Source: Branchinecta lynchi
Taxonomy: Eukaryota > Arthropoda > Branchiopoda > Anostraca > Branchinectidae
Length of the DNA stretch: 64,000 nt
Assembly: GCA_023053575.1 (NCBI GenBank)
Contig: JAKZAP010000018.1
Coordinates: forward strand, 11,160,001 to 11,224,000
Direction: 5' to 3'
Of the stretch, positions 47,863 through 59,140 are shown one piece after another. Each line of letters opens with the position of its first letter. Position 1 is the first letter of the stretch. The notes under the pieces were generated by a model that was given only the letters and a program-made list of their open reading frames with translations, made no database searches and was not told the origin of the DNA. A program made the translations under genes and the position numbers.

Positions 47863-48299
47863 ATGGATGAGGATTTGGTGTAACATCAACAAATAAGACG
47901 ATGCGACGTACTTTAATCTTTAATAAACAGATGGAAACTGGACTGTTTTGTCATATGATCGATGATATGCCGTACTTAATGAATTGTGACAAAGGTGGCA
48001 TTAGTCTGCTACGGTTTATTGCACTTGTTATAACCTTGCTAATGAACAAGAGATTTAAAGGGTGGGATTGGCAGGCAGACCATTCAGTGTTCGAACAAAT
48101 GCTATTCGTGCAAGATCTTCAACATTTCTTTGGATTTATACTGGCGGCTTTTTTACATTTAAAGCTTTTAACGGGGGGTGATTACAAGATTATTTCAATA
48201 CTTGTTTGGTTATTGGGGAAGAGAAATGTCTTGGTTCTAAAGCTGTTTGTATATAAATGTGATAAACATTTTACTTTTACACTCCACGTCTGAGCGCTT

Positions 48300-48779
48300 G
48301 CGCACTTGTTATATACCTGATTTAACATCCGCTTCTTCTCCTCATGCCTATGGTCTTCTTCACCCCTTTTGTTTTATTGAGTTTGAAATCACAATGTTAT
48401 AGGAATGTTGCCCTGCGTTTAATGAAATCTCATTCCGGAAACTCAGACGTGTCGACGTGTCAATCGAGATTAGATTCCCCATAAGTAAACAATCAGAATG
48501 CCCTGTTTAAAGTCACTTATACTTCCCGCCCCTATGTTCCTAGATGCGAAATTCAATTTGAGGGGCTGGTAATCTGATTTTGGCGGAGAAATTGTGGGAA
48601 AATACGGGGGGCTGTGAATACTTTGTCAGCGATGGGAACCGGAAAAAAAAAGTGAGTTCGGGAAGATGGATGGTGGAGGATTTTTGGCGCTCTCGTGAGA
48701 GATATTCGTTGTTACCTGATGACATATTCATTGGGATCTTGCTGTTTCATCGTACAAATTTTCTTCAAATTTGATAATG
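48300..48779. other. Intergenic, no feature recognised
   Basis: Follows an unassigned 130-codon frame (47901-48293, +) that I do not accept as a gene. No repeat seen. Confidence 0.4.
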
Positions 48780-49062
48780 GTCCATTTACACACTGCGTAA
48801 AATCTGAGCGTATTTTGAAATCCGAGCGTATTTTACGCACGGTTTGAGCTTGAAAAGATCTCTAGCAATACGGACGTATTTAAATACAAAACGGACCGAT
48901 TTCTCTAATACGTCCGTATTACTAGAAATATTTTCAAGCTCAAAACGTGCATAAAATACGCTCGGATTTTAAAATACGCTCGGATTTTAAAATTGCTCGG
49001 ATTTTAAAATACGCTCGGATTTTAAAATACGCTCGGATTTTACGCAGTGTGTAAACTCACCA
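48780..49062. mobile_element. Foldback family G copy 2 with internal 21-bp expansion
   Basis: TTTACACACTGCGTAAAATC at the left, GATTTTACGCAGTGTGTAAA at the right. Central arms AGCAATACGGACGTATT and AATACGTCCGTATTACT. The right arm has the word AATACGCTCGGATTTTAA repeated about five times in tandem (48955-49040, one unit shortened). Confidence 0.88.
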
Positions 49063-49501
49063 TAAGTCTTGAAGACACACATATTAGGAACCGGGCTAGA
49101 GGCTACGGTGGGATTTCAAACAGGAATGTTTGTTTTTGTTTACTTTCTCGATTTGTAAATACAATAAGGAGCTGTACCAGCCGCAACATCGAACTGAGCG
49201 CCACTAATTTGCATGCCATTGGTTTGCGCGCCAAATATTCATAGTGTTTGTAACTTATTCAAATATCGTTTTTTCTTTTGGATCGACACAATGAACAGAA
49301 ATTTGTACCTAGTGTTCTTTTATTAGTGAAATTAAATGGGCAGTGCTGCTTTTAAACACTGTTTTAAGTAGACTAAACAATGTTCGATAGCCAATAGAAG
49401 AATCCTGCGTTACCCAAGTATGACTGATAAGATAAAGAGCGGCAAAGAGAAATACCACAGCAGTCAGGAAGGATGTCATATATTGTTTTGATTAGCTGAG
49501 G

Positions 49502-49866
49502 AGTTAAAGGACCTGCCTTACCTATAATACTAACGCAACCTACTTCCATACACTCCATATATTTCTAATCCCCGACCCCATTTTCGTACGGTACATTCTA
49601 ACCGCTCTAACAATACCACGCTGATTTTCTCACTTGCCGTGTTTTGCTACCTTCGATGTGTATCATGCTGTTGACGGTTGTCTGCGAGAAGTTTTTCCAT
49701 GAGAAAAACTGGTTATGTAAATTGTTTCCCTGTTTTCGCTACAAGTCAACGGGTCTCGGAAAAGGCTTAAAACAGCCAAAACCGTGGGTTATTTGTTGAA
49801 AGCATAGCCTAGTTTTAAAGTATTTAAATATTTTGAAAAATAAATAGAATAGGGGTCCTTTAAGCA
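49502..49866. mobile_element. MITE family F copy 2
   Basis: TTAAAGGACCTGCCTTACCT at the left; AGGGGTCCTTTAAG at the right, nearly perfect inverted ends. High identity to 26798-27178. Confidence 0.87.
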
Positions 49867-49869
49867 GTG

Positions 49870-50095
49870 CAGTTTCTGCCTAGGCGAACTAGGCCGCTGC
49901 TAGGGCCCCAACCTCGGAAGGGGCCTATGTAGTGAACGTAAGAATTAGAATGTGTAAAAAAAAAATATAGTTGATACCTGCTTTTTCACTTCCAAGCCTG
50001 TTTGTCTATTTTCTTAAGTCAACGTACATAAAAATAAGGGTAAGTTTGCTTATTTGGTATAATTACCAAAAAGTGGTCCTGACTATAACTAGAGT
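49870..50095. repeat. Dispersed repeat K, copy 2
   Basis: GGGCCCCAACCTCGGAAGGG ... TATAGTTGATACCTGC ... CCTGTTTGTCTATTTTCTTA ... AATTACCAAAAAGTGGTCC; matches 58370-58570. Confidence 0.7.
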
Positions 50096-50519
50096 GTTAG
50101 CGTTGTTTTTTTCTTTCTTAGCATACGAGTAGCCCATTCCCATTCTTCCGTTTACCTGGGTCATTTTTCAACTCTTCCCGTTCCATGGTTGTAATTACCT
50201 GTCACTTTACATTTCTCGTGTTCTTTCCGTGGTGACAATAGATGGCTGTCGACTGCACTACACCCCTCGGTTCCCCTCGGTTCGGACCTAATCAGAGGTT
50301 AAAGCCATAGACAAACGATTACTGTTATGTTTCGTGGACGCTGGGGTTTAACCCCCTTCCCTCCTGGTTATCGCCTTGGCTCCATCACTGTACTACATTG
50401 CATTTCATATTACCTGAAAACATTATCTTCAGTTTGATGACGCAGCCTTAGCCTGCTATGATTTCCAGCAGACTTTGGACCGCCCATACGCATCCTTTTC
50501 CTGTTCTTATTTCACTATG

Positions 50520-50990
50520 TGTATGTATATAATCAGTAAGATAATATGTTTTCTCACCTGCACAGTAACGAATCTTTTTTATTCATTCAAGTATTCTTCG
50601 ATTGTTCCTAAGTTTTCGCCAAAATCCGTTTAAAAATCCATCCGAGCCACCTAATTTGTTCTTTTAGTTGCATCATGTGAAACCTAGTTTTCCAAAGCCT
50701 GGAACTGACTCCTCCAGTGATAGCAAGGACGAGAAATCGTAATCAGTAATCAATAAGATAATATATTTTTCTCACCTGCACAGTACAGTAACCAATCTTT
50801 TAATGCATTCAAGTATCATATGTTCCTAAATTTTCGCCGGATTCTGTTTAAACATTCATCCGGGCCACCTAGATTGTTATGTTAGTTGCGTAGTGCGAAC
50901 CCTAGTTTTTCGTGGTCGCCAGCGCTGGAGAACTGAGGTCCAAAGCCTGGAACTTACTCCTCCAGTGATAGCAAGGACGAGAAATCGCTA
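50520..50990. repeat. Direct duplication, about 220-240 bp x 2
   Basis: AATCAGTAAGATAATATGTT ... TTCTCACCTGCACAGTAACG ... CTCCTCCAGTGATAGCAAGG then ACGAGAAATCG at 50530-50741 is repeated at 50748-50988, with a small insertion (GTGGTCGCCAGCGCTGGAGA) in the second copy. Confidence 0.85.
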
Positions 50991-51068
50991 CCTCAAGTCC
51001 TCGATGTAAGCACCATCTTACTGTTTACGGCTTAAAAATCGCTGAAAAAAGTTTTTCCTTATAAAGAT

Positions 51069-51532
51069 CAGAGATGGGTGAATCCGACCATGAAAGGATT
51101 CGAATCCGAATCCAGGGCTAGGTACGAATCCGAATCCACCATTTCATGCTGAAGATTCGAATCCGGAATCGAATCCGGATTCGAGTCCGACCTTAACAAA
51201 AATTAAATCATATAAATAAGTTATAGTTTAAAAATGAGAAGTGACAAAAAGCACTGATATCTAAGGTAATCTGAATACGTGATAAATTGCTGAGGTTGGC
51301 TGGTGGCGGAGATAAAAAAGTTGGCTTGCCTAAGGCCACTGTGTAAAAATTGGGAAACGGAAGCTGGAAGGATGTAGACTAGAAATTTGAGTGGATTCGT
51401 AAGATTGAGGGTTTGGAATCCGAGTCAGAATCCAGCCTGACTAGCAGAAGATTCGAATCCGGATTCGAATCCAGCCAAAAGGATGAATCCTGGATTTGAA
51501 TCCGAGTCCGGATTCGGATTCGCCCATCTCTG
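51069..51532. mobile_element. Non-autonomous hAT-type element with 8-bp TSD
   Basis: Termini CAGAGATGGGTGAATCCGAC and GGATTCGGATTCGCCCATCT then CTG, flanked by ATAAAGAT on both sides (51061-51068 and 51533-51540). Ends of CAGAG/CTCTG and an 8-bp duplication are the hAT hallmark. The interior repeats GAATCCGAATCC-like words. No transposase. Confidence 0.9.
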
Positions 51533-51626
51533 ATAAAGATTAAAATTAACTGCAGTATTTGCTGCTCGGATTATCCTTATCTCTACGCACATAGGATTGA
51601 TACCAAATAGAGATAAGATGAATCCG

Positions 51627-51817
51627 GATTTTTTCGTTTGTTAAGTTGTTTAATGCCGGGTTGATTTTTTAGTCTGTAAAATAGTTATCAATTGTATATA
51701 TTGTATTTTTGTGCATGTTATTTTTGGCTCATCGATTGACATACATGTTGACAACAAAAACTAATAATCGGCTCTGTCCGTCGCATGTTTTTCGAATAAA
51801 GTGAATTGAATTGAATT
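51627..51817 (+). mobile_element. 5'-truncated LINE 3' end with (TTGAA)n tail
   Basis: T-rich 3' UTR (TTTGGCTCATCGATTGACAT ... CGCATGTTTTTCGAATAAAG) ending in TGAATTGAATTGAA. GAATCCG flanks both sides (51620-51626, 51818-51824), as expected for a short target-site duplication. Confidence 0.75.
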
Positions 51818-51904
51818 GAATCCGAGCAGCAAATACTGCAGTTAACTTTAATCTTTATATGGAGAAACTTTTTACAGTCAGGGCATATAAATACCCTGTT
51901 TTTT

Positions 51905-52440
51905 CTTAAAGTTTAACTGAAATGCGGCTTATTTTAACATCTGATATTTGAATACACTGAAATATTTTGACTGATCTGAAGCATTTTGTATTTTCCCCCG
52001 GGGCTATAGTAATAACGTTCAGACTGTGCGCTGCTTGCACGTGAAACCAAAATTCGTCCAGACGCGGATAATCTTAATTTTAAACAAAGGCCTGCATTTC
52101 CAGGGCTAAAGGTGCGACGTTAGAGAAGTTGCGCCTGTAGAAAAGTACTAAATGATTTTAGGAAACGTCTTGCACTGAATCCGAGATTTTTATTTTATTT
52201 TTTGGCAATGACTATTCTTATAGTTGTTTAATATTTCAAGCGTAGAGGGACAAGCACACACAGAGGTACCACGAATCCAAAAGAATAAGTTAATTTTATG
52301 AAATCGGTTATCCCTCGATAACGGACAAACGAAGTAAAGCATTTGTATCGTGTCTTCAGGAATATTTAAGTGAAGAAGTGATGTTACTAGACTGTTGGGG
52401 CCCTATTCGTTTAAACTTTAAAATTAACTCCTCTCGGTAA
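51905..52440. mobile_element. Foldback family C copy 2
   Basis: AAAGTTTAACTGAAATGCGG at the left, GTTTAAACTTTAAAATTAAC at the right. Interior GAGGGACAAGCACACACAGA then GGTACCACG resembles 61220-61250. Confidence 0.6.
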
Positions 52441-52779
52441 CTATATTCTGCGATAGTCCCATCAGCACTGTAAAACAGCTCCGCTTTGCTAATCACCTAG
52501 ATGCAGTTCGGAGGCGCTGGGATTCTCAATTTCTTTCGGATTTCCTCGATTTCCTGAGTCATCATTGAGTACTGACAGTGAACCACAAGAGAAGTTAGGT
52601 ATGTATCAGGAAGAAGCTACAGATTTAACTAGGAATAGCAGGTCCAGGTTTGAGGCGGACTTAAGGCACAAACTCACAACAAAAACTTGCAAAGCAACAA
52701 AATAAACGGTTTCACCTTTACCATTCTAAATTGACATATCTAGGCTACCGTATACGAAGTTTTAGTGCTTGGTGGACGT

Positions 52780-52860
52780 GTTTTGATATGACATGATATG
52801 ATATGATACATATTTGCACAAAAAACCCGAGGGCCATGGCAATAAAATACAATAACTTTT
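52780..52860 (-). mobile_element. Inverted LINE-type 3' end with (TATCA)n tail
   Basis: Minus strand: TATTTTATTGCCATGGCCCT then CGGGTTTTTTGTGC, then ATATGTATCATATCATATCA. No coding part attached. Confidence 0.55.
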
Positions 52861-52949
52861 TTTCGAACAGGTCTGTAATGCATATCCTCCTATGACCACT
52901 GGTCAGTTATATTACGATAATCTTCACACAGAAAGTTAGTGGTAGATGT

Positions 52950-53079
52950 GAGAGGATGATATAAGTCATATTAGCCTCCAGAGAGGATGATATAAATCAT
53001 ATCAGCGTACAGAGAGGATGATATAAGTCATAACAGCCTCCGGAGAGGATGATATTAAGTTCAGCCTTCAGAGATGATT
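52950..53079. repeat. Tandem repeat, 31 bp x 4
   Basis: GAGAGGATGATATAAGTCAT then ATTAGCCTCCA, units at 52950, 52981, 53012 and 53043, with the last one diverged. Confidence 0.92.
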
Positions 53080-53121
53080 TCTGTTTGAAAAAGTTATAAC
53101 AGTTAACACCTCCATCTCGGT

Positions 53122-54672
53122 ACAACCTTTTAAAAATATCAACCTCATTTCATTTCATTTCATTTATTTGTATCCGCCGTATACGACGAGTATAAAATAT
53201 AAAAAGTAAATAAACTATAACAAGGATTAAACACAATACATCAATCAATCAGGTTCAGTAGAACTGATAGCCTCACACAGGTTATGGCTAAACATTTTAC
53301 ATTTTTCAAGAAATCGCAAACGCTTACGCTGCATAGCTCCAATAGGATCTTTTAAACCATACTTCGAAATCATAAAAGAACTGCGCTTCGAAAACCGGCA
53401 TAGCAATTTTCCGTAGTTACAAAAAGAAGTCCTAATACTAGCCATATTACCCGACGTAAAATATTTAAGGAAAGGGGAAACTAAAAGAGTCTGAGGCAAA
53501 GCAACCGTGTAAAAAATCCGAGCTAGATTTTTTCTAGAAAAATAATCACGTAGTGAAACTACAGCACCAAAACTAGCCGCAATCCTTGAACCCACATCCT
53601 TAACAATAAGAGTCCTAGTAAGAGACAGAGTTGTACCATACAGGACGCCAAGATATCTCATAGAATCAATGGGTTTTAGGACTAGACCACCAACCACCAT
53701 GCAAAAATTATTACGTACAATTTCCGACGGCTTCGGGCCAAAAATAATAAACTGGGATTTCTCTGGTCGGATATTTTAACCATGTTGCTTAAACAATCAA
53801 AATAAAGTCAAGGTTCTGTTGAAGAGCTTGCAAAGATCGACTTATAAGCAACAGGTCATCGGCATAAGCGTTCCACGAAGCAATAAAACCTTTACCAAAA
53901 ACAAAAGAAGTACCAATACCATTAAAACAAGAAGCTACTGTAATGTTAAAAATACTAGGCGACAGCACATTACCCTGCCTTATACCTCTATTTAATATGA
54001 CGCTAGGATCCGAAAATGTACCCTTCCAAGAGATCCTTATTCGTGACAACTTATACCATTGGCGTAATACTACAACCCCCCGAGGTGACACTCGGTTACG
54101 CAGGAGGGAATATAACGCCCGAGCATGTAAGCCACTGTCGTAAGCTGAAGCAGTGTCAAGAGCAACGGCATACACACGATTAAAAAAATTACAAAAAGAA
54201 AGAATTCTTGACAGAAGAGTATGAGTCACATCAATACTAAGACCTTTCCGGAAACCTACCTGATTTAAACCTTTGGTCACAAGAACTTAAAAGAGGAAGT
54301 AAAACAAGTTCGAAAAGCTTACTTATATGGCAGGAGACTGTGATAGGCCGAAATGAGCTGCAAAGCCCTGGGTTACCACCTTTTTTGAGGAGAGGAGTTG
54401 TCGTAGATTTGTAGAAACTAGAAGGAACTATCCCACACCGAAGAATAACAGAAAACAGAATAGCCAACAGAGAAATAGCAGCAGGAGACAGGCAGGAGAA
54501 GCCCATTTCAAATGGTTGGAATGAATTCCATCCATATCTTGAGAATGTTTGCTTTTTAATTTTTTAATCCCTTCCTTAACAATTTCATCTGTAATTATAA
54601 CCTCGCCTTCGGCTCGGTAGATATTTTTCATAACCTACCTGGCCTTTGGCTCGGGTAGGTTATTTTCAGTTA
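53122..54672 (-). pseudogene. 5'-truncated, frameshifted non-LTR retrotransposon (LINE) with RT domain
   Basis: Minus-strand reverse transcriptase read through several frames. In order: EGIKKLKSKHSQDMDGIHSN (about 54590-54530), STTTPLLKKGGNPGLCSSFR then PITV, LNQVGFRKGLSID, the first catalytic Asp in ALDTASAYDSGLH, LNRGIRQGNVLSPSIFNI, NAYADDLLLIS with the catalytic Asp pair, then (after a frameshift and a stop near 53775) IRPEKSQFIIFGPKPS and SMRYLGVLYG. At least three frameshifts or stops make it dead. The endonuclease half is missing. The 3' UTR ends in AAATGAAATGAAATGA (53140-53165). CCATCTCGGT at 53112-53121 and 54673-54682 may be the target-site duplication. Clade not assigned. Confidence 0.88.
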
Positions 54673-54696
54673 CCATCTCGGTGTTAATTTCCGTCA

Positions 54697-54885
54697 GTCA
54701 GGCCCGTATCCAGGAATTTATTTCCGGGGGGGGGTTATTGCCTGCTGGTTGGACAAAAAAGCACAGAAAAGACATGGATCAGAGGGAAAAGCCTATAAAA
54801 ATGATTAATTTTGTATATTTTTTTGGGGGGGAGGTCAACCCCCTAACCCCCCCCCCCCCCCCCCCCGGATACGGCCTAAACAAAT
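54697..54885. mobile_element. Family H element copy 3
   Basis: AGGCCCGTATCCAGGAATTT ... TGCCTGCTGGTTGGAC ... GATCAGAGGGAAAAGCCTAT ... AACCCCCTAACCCCC ... CCGGATACGGCCT. Confidence 0.9.
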
Positions 54886-55361
54886 GCATTATTTCGCCCA
54901 ATTCCAACCAAATAAACCTTTCTCGATGCGTCATCGAAACCTTAAGGAATCTTCCTATCTGGTAAAGCATTCATCCGTCATTACTTTAACCATCCACTCC
55001 TCACCATACACTCCTTTTCCAAACACTTCAACTATAAGGTTATAGTCGTGGATTCCAGAATAAGTTACATTCGTGAAATTCAGAATACCGGAGAGCAAAA
55101 TCGAAGCCGAGTATTTCAAGGGTAGGATGCGTCCTTTAAGTATCCAAATCTTTCTTGGGAGGCTTCGATGGCCTTTTACAAATAGAGATGCAGGAAAGGA
55201 ACAAAACATGTTTTCTCAACCGTGAGTATGAACCTATAGGATAAAATAAACAAATTCGATCGGACGAAAAACAAATTCGTTGTATTTATTTTTGTTTCTG
55301 TAAATAACTGCTCCGCCTAACTCTCCGGACCCGAAATAGTAAAATACCGATACTTACAATC

Positions 55362-55530
55362 AGGCCCGTATCCAGGAATTTATTTCGGGGGTGCCTGCGG
55401 GTCAGAAAAAAAAAGTACAAAAAGACATAGATCAGAGGGAAAAGCCTATACAAATGATTATTTGTGCACGTTTCGAGGGGAGGGGGGGTGTTCAACCCGG
55501 TACCCCCCCCCCCCTGGATACGGCCTTGCT
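55362..55530. mobile_element. Family H element copy 4
   Basis: AGGCCCGTATCCAGGAATTT ATTTCGGGGGTGCCTGCGGG, internal GATCAGAGGGAAAAGCCTAT, end CCTGGATACGGCCTTG. Confidence 0.9.
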
Positions 55531-55619
55531 TACAATGTTACCGACCCACTTGCCGCAGACGACTTATACAGAAGTTCAACAATAAAGTTAAGCAAGAATG
55601 GAAGAGCATTGGATAGGCA

Positions 55620-55745
55620 ATGTTGTCGTAGTCTCTTTTTGTTTGTTTTCCTCTTATATTGTTTCCTTCTTATTTCTTTCTTTTTTCCTACTCTTTCTAT
55701 GCCTTTTGCTTTTTAATGAGTGAAAAATAAATTGTTCTTTTTATT
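55620..55745 (+). mobile_element. LINE-type 3' tail
   Basis: T-rich, ending TTTTTAATGAGTGAAAAATA then AATTGTTC. Same tail design as 3770-3885. Confidence 0.45.
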
Positions 55746-55884
55746 ATAAAACCGTAAATCAACGCTTAAAACGATCTCAGAATACCCAGTACCCAAAACT
55801 AAATCTACTTATACTTTCTAACACCTGTAACCTCGTCTGCAACTTCGCCGTTCATCTGATGAAGATCAGATTGGGATCGATTCG

Positions 55885-55940
55885 ATGAATGAGTGAATGA
55901 TATATTTGCACATTAGAGCCATCAGGCCATCATGCAACAA
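55885..55940 (-). mobile_element. Inverted LINE-type 3' end
   Basis: GAATGAGTGAATGATATATT then TGCACATTAGAGCC: on the minus strand a 3' UTR end with a CATT-type tail, like 52780-52860. Confidence 0.4.
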
Positions 55941-56199
55941 ACATACGAACATACAAACTAACACACTCTTTACAGTTTTAATATACTCTCAAGTCTCAAC
56001 AGTTTATTTAGACTATAAACACAACTTCTTCATCAAAAGAAATCTCTCCGGTGTTTAAAAGCTAACTTCAACATTTCTTATATCTTTTAAAATCTTTGCT
56101 TCCCATTCTTCGGTAAACCATTTCTTATACATTCGGTGATGGATTTAAATATCGAAAAGCTTTCTTGGAAATTAGGCCCTTTAAAAATCAGTTATCTGC

Positions 56200-56620
56200 A
56201 GAGGGGACTAAATATGTATTCTTCAACCGTGAGAAATAAACCTATACATCCAACAGCTACGTGGTTCCCATTTCAAGCATAAGATGCCGTCACCCGACCG
56301 AAGTAAAGGACAGGCGGAAGTCTTCTATTCAACATCACCCGGGTCTCAGGGCCCTATTATCTGCCGAAGACGCGCACAAATATTAAAGGCTCCCCTAGCT
56401 TGACAGGCTAATGGCTTGGAAATTGTGATAGCGTATTCAGCTTCCACCTGGACTGAAGCGATGATCATTCAAGGGGAAAGGAAAAGAAACTCGCGGACCC
56501 CCTGTCGGGGGCCTGTTGCACCCTGTGGGGAGTTTCGCTCCCGATGGTTGGTGTTGCCCCTTGCGACGACCCCCTGTGGTAATTTGGTGACAGAAACAAA
56601 TAAATAGGGCCGCAGCGAGG
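56200..56620. other. Repeat-free block, possible regulatory DNA
   Basis: Balanced composition, no repeat match in the window; includes CCCTATTATCTGCC, GTGATAGC and GGCTAATGGC. No coding frame recognised. Confidence 0.3.
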
Positions 56621-58179
56621 TATTCAGCGGTGTACTAATTGTGAGGCAATTATGCATAAGCAATACAATAAGTGAGTTTCCGTCAATGAAGCAAACAGTT
56701 GGAGGACTCTCTTGGAGGCCTTATAGATGAAGTAATGTGATTCTCGGCAGCTCGCTTTGTTTGTAACGGAAAAACGAATTTGGTTTCCACCCCGATTGGA
56801 GAATGTTGACCTTGATTCGTACCCTGATTGCAATATCTTGAGGTTGAAATTCAACCCTTATTGCAGAAACGTTGAACTTGCTTTCCACCCTGATTGCAAA
56901 TGAATTAATTGATATATCTGTTACCGACGACTTCTGTAACGAAATTACGAAACGAACTAACAAAAGAAAGAGAAGAAACGAAGAGGAACAACTTGGACAA
57001 GAACAAATAATAGCACCAAAAATGGAAAAGACCGTGGCGTGGAGAGAACGTTGCAACGGACCAGTCATCTGGGTTATCGAAATGCACTATTTGACCTGCG
57101 GCCCTTTTTTTGTTTGCCAAATTAGTAAATAAAGGAGGAATCTACAGCACCGGCAGGGGCGTCACGTATGGGGGGAGAATATTGTGGAAAAGTCAGGTAG
57201 AAAATAGCCGAGTTGGCGCAAAGTGCCGAGATTTTTCTTAAAAACAGTTAATAGCTGCGCTCGTTTTCGTCGTTCGGTTCGCCGTTCTAACCGTCGTTCT
57301 ACTACAAGCGTTTTCTTTACACCAACTGTCGATAATATGGAGTTTTCTTTGTTCGGTAGAACTGCTGTTTCATCGTCGTTCCTGAAACGACGAATTGAGC
57401 CGGAAAGTCAGTTTCAACATCTCCGTTCAGTAATTAGGCGCGAATTTTCAAAATTCTCGACAAAACAAATTAAAGTTGTAAACCAAGTTTAAAAACAACG
57501 GTCCTGTTATGCTAAAATCCATTTTAGTGCATTATTATAGCTGCTGCTGCAAATATTAAGTTAGTTCGACTATTAACGTTTTCGTATCAACTTCGTTCGT
57601 GAAACGACCTTTACAAAACGTGCCAAAGAAAACACTAACATGAAAATATTTAAACGACGTTTGTCGAACCGAAAACAACAAAGGAGAAAACAAATGCGGC
57701 TATTCTTTTCTTAGAAACAATCGATTTTTCTTCCAAATAGTCGTTTTTTCTTAAAAACAGCAAAAGTTTTCTCGAAACAGTCTTTTTTCTTAAAAACAGT
57801 CGGTAAAAAAAAAGACCAGCCAGTCGTTAAATGCCTCGCCCCCCCCCCCCCCAAAAAAAAAAAGATTCTGGCTAGTAATGCCTCTGAGCACCGAAACTGT
57901 GAGATACGATTTGCAGCTGAAAATTTCCATTCAGTTTATATCTGTATATTTAACTTATGACTCACTAAATGCACAAGACGACAGTCATAAAAATCAACAT
58001 AAAGCACGACGATTTAGTCTTTGCTACCCCAGGTTTTCAGTAAGCTCGGATCATCGAAACTACATCAGTATTTCTCTTACAGAAACAAGTTCTAAACTAA
58101 TTCAGTATAACTCAGCATAGCACACTACTGCCCCATATCACACCCAGCAACAGTGGCGAATAGTTTTCCTACCATGTAC
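56621..58179. other. Intergenic, low-complexity and unassigned
   Basis: A repeated word TTTCCACCCYGATTG-type (56785, 56880). TTTTTTCTTAAAAACAG is repeated at 57228-57245 and 57740-57800. A C run at 57840-57852. No gene recognised. Confidence 0.4.
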
Positions 58180-58350
58180 ACTGTAAAAAGTATCTCCGAA
58201 TAAGGATTGAGGTTAACTGCAGTATTTGCTAGTGGGATTATTCTTATCTCTACGGAGGTGAGATTAATACGAAATAGAGATAAGATGATCCCAGTAGCAA
58301 ATACTGCAGTTGACTTTAATCCTTACTCGGAGGTACTTTTACAGTGTATG
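58180..58350. mobile_element. MITE family I copy 3
   Basis: ACACTGTAAAAAGTATCTCC GAATAAGGATTGAGGTTAAC then TGCAGTATTTGCTAGTGGGA; inverted at the right, ending CGGAGGTACTTTTACAGTGT. The best-preserved copy. Confidence 0.9.
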
Positions 58351-58369
58351 CAAACTATATAAATTGCTG

Positions 58370-58570
58370 CCTATGGTCCCAACCTCGGAAGCTGCCCCGA
58401 TTTTGTAATTATATGTAAATGTGAATAAAATATATATAGCTGATACTTGTCAATTTCATTTCTCACTCTGCTTCTCTATTTGCTGAAGTAAAAGTAGCGT
58501 ACTTTAAATAAATCGTAAAATGAAAGTTAAAGTTTGTTTTTCGCTAAATTACCAAAAAGCCCCGACTCAG
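58370..58570. repeat. Dispersed repeat K, copy 3
   Basis: CCCAACCTCGGAAGCTGCCC ... TATATAGCTGATACTTGTC ... TTCTCTATTTGCTGAAGTAA ... CGCTAAATTACCAAAAAGCC. Confidence 0.7.
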
Positions 58571-58663
58571 TCAACTAAGTAGGGGGCTTGGATCTATATT
58601 TACTTGCCTGCTGCGATCTTCGTATACAATAGGTTATTTGCTAAAAAATCATATTTACATAGA

Positions 58664-58975
58664 CCAGGCCCGTATCCAGGAATTTATTTCGGGGGGGGGG
58701 GCCTGCTGGTCGGACAAAAAAGTACATGAAACACACAGATCAGAGGGGAAAACCTATAAAAATGACTTATTCAAACAATGTTTACAACGGATACGTCAGC
58801 TATGATTCTTAAGAATCAATTAAGAATCATAGCTGACGTATCCGTTGTAAACATTGTTTGAATAAATGTTTCAAAGTCAGCTTGGGCTCAAAGAATATTT
58901 ATAAAAATGATATTTTTGTATGTTTCAGGGGTGGGGGTCAACCCCCTAACCCCCTCCCCCCTGGATACGGCCTTA
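58664..58975. mobile_element. Family H element copy 5, split by a hairpin insertion
   Basis: AGGCCCGTATCCAGGAATTT ... CCTATAAAAATGA, then the insertion 58766-58899, then TATAAAAATGATATTTTTGT ... CCTGGATACGGCCTTA. Confidence 0.9.
58766..58899. mobile_element. 134-bp hairpin copy of the PLE-type family with 11-bp TSD
   Basis: Two perfect 42-bp arms (58770-58811 and 58821-58862; TTCAAACAATGTTTACAACG ... GATTCTTA) around a 9-bp loop, then GTTTCAAAGTCAGCTTGGGC then TCAAAGAATATT. Flanked by TATAAAAATGA on both sides (58755-58765 and 58900-58910). The sequence equals the outer end of the 13680-14330 element. Confidence 0.9.
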
Positions 58976-59065
58976 ACGCTGGATAGACGCTGGATGATGG
59001 CTAAATTGTGGCCAGTTCAGACTTCACATTTTACACAAGAAATGGTAGAAAAAAATCTTTGGCAA

Positions 59066-59140
59066 ATTTTGTGAATGAATGAATGAGCTTGTTTCCACAA
59101 AAAGCCAGGGGAAGAATACAAAAATATAATATAGAACAAC
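59066..59140 (-). mobile_element. Inverted LINE-type 3' end
   Basis: GTGAATGAATGAATGAGCTT then GTTTCCACAAAAAGCC: tail of ATTC units on the minus strand. Confidence 0.45.

Larger units (their letters stand above)
51045..51885. mobile_element. MITE family I copy 2, carrying two nested insertions
   Basis: Outer ends AAAAAGTTTTTCCTTATAAA and TTTATATGGAGAAACTTTTT then ACAGT. Inner pair GCAGTATTTGCTGCTCGGAT and GAATCCGAGCAGCAAATACT. A hAT-type element (51069-51532) sits in the left arm and a LINE 3' end (51627-51817) at the centre. Confidence 0.8.

Noticed and set aside
47901..48293. 130-codon frame as a gene
   Set aside because: No recognisable domain or splice context. Frames of this size are expected by chance in 64 kb at this composition.
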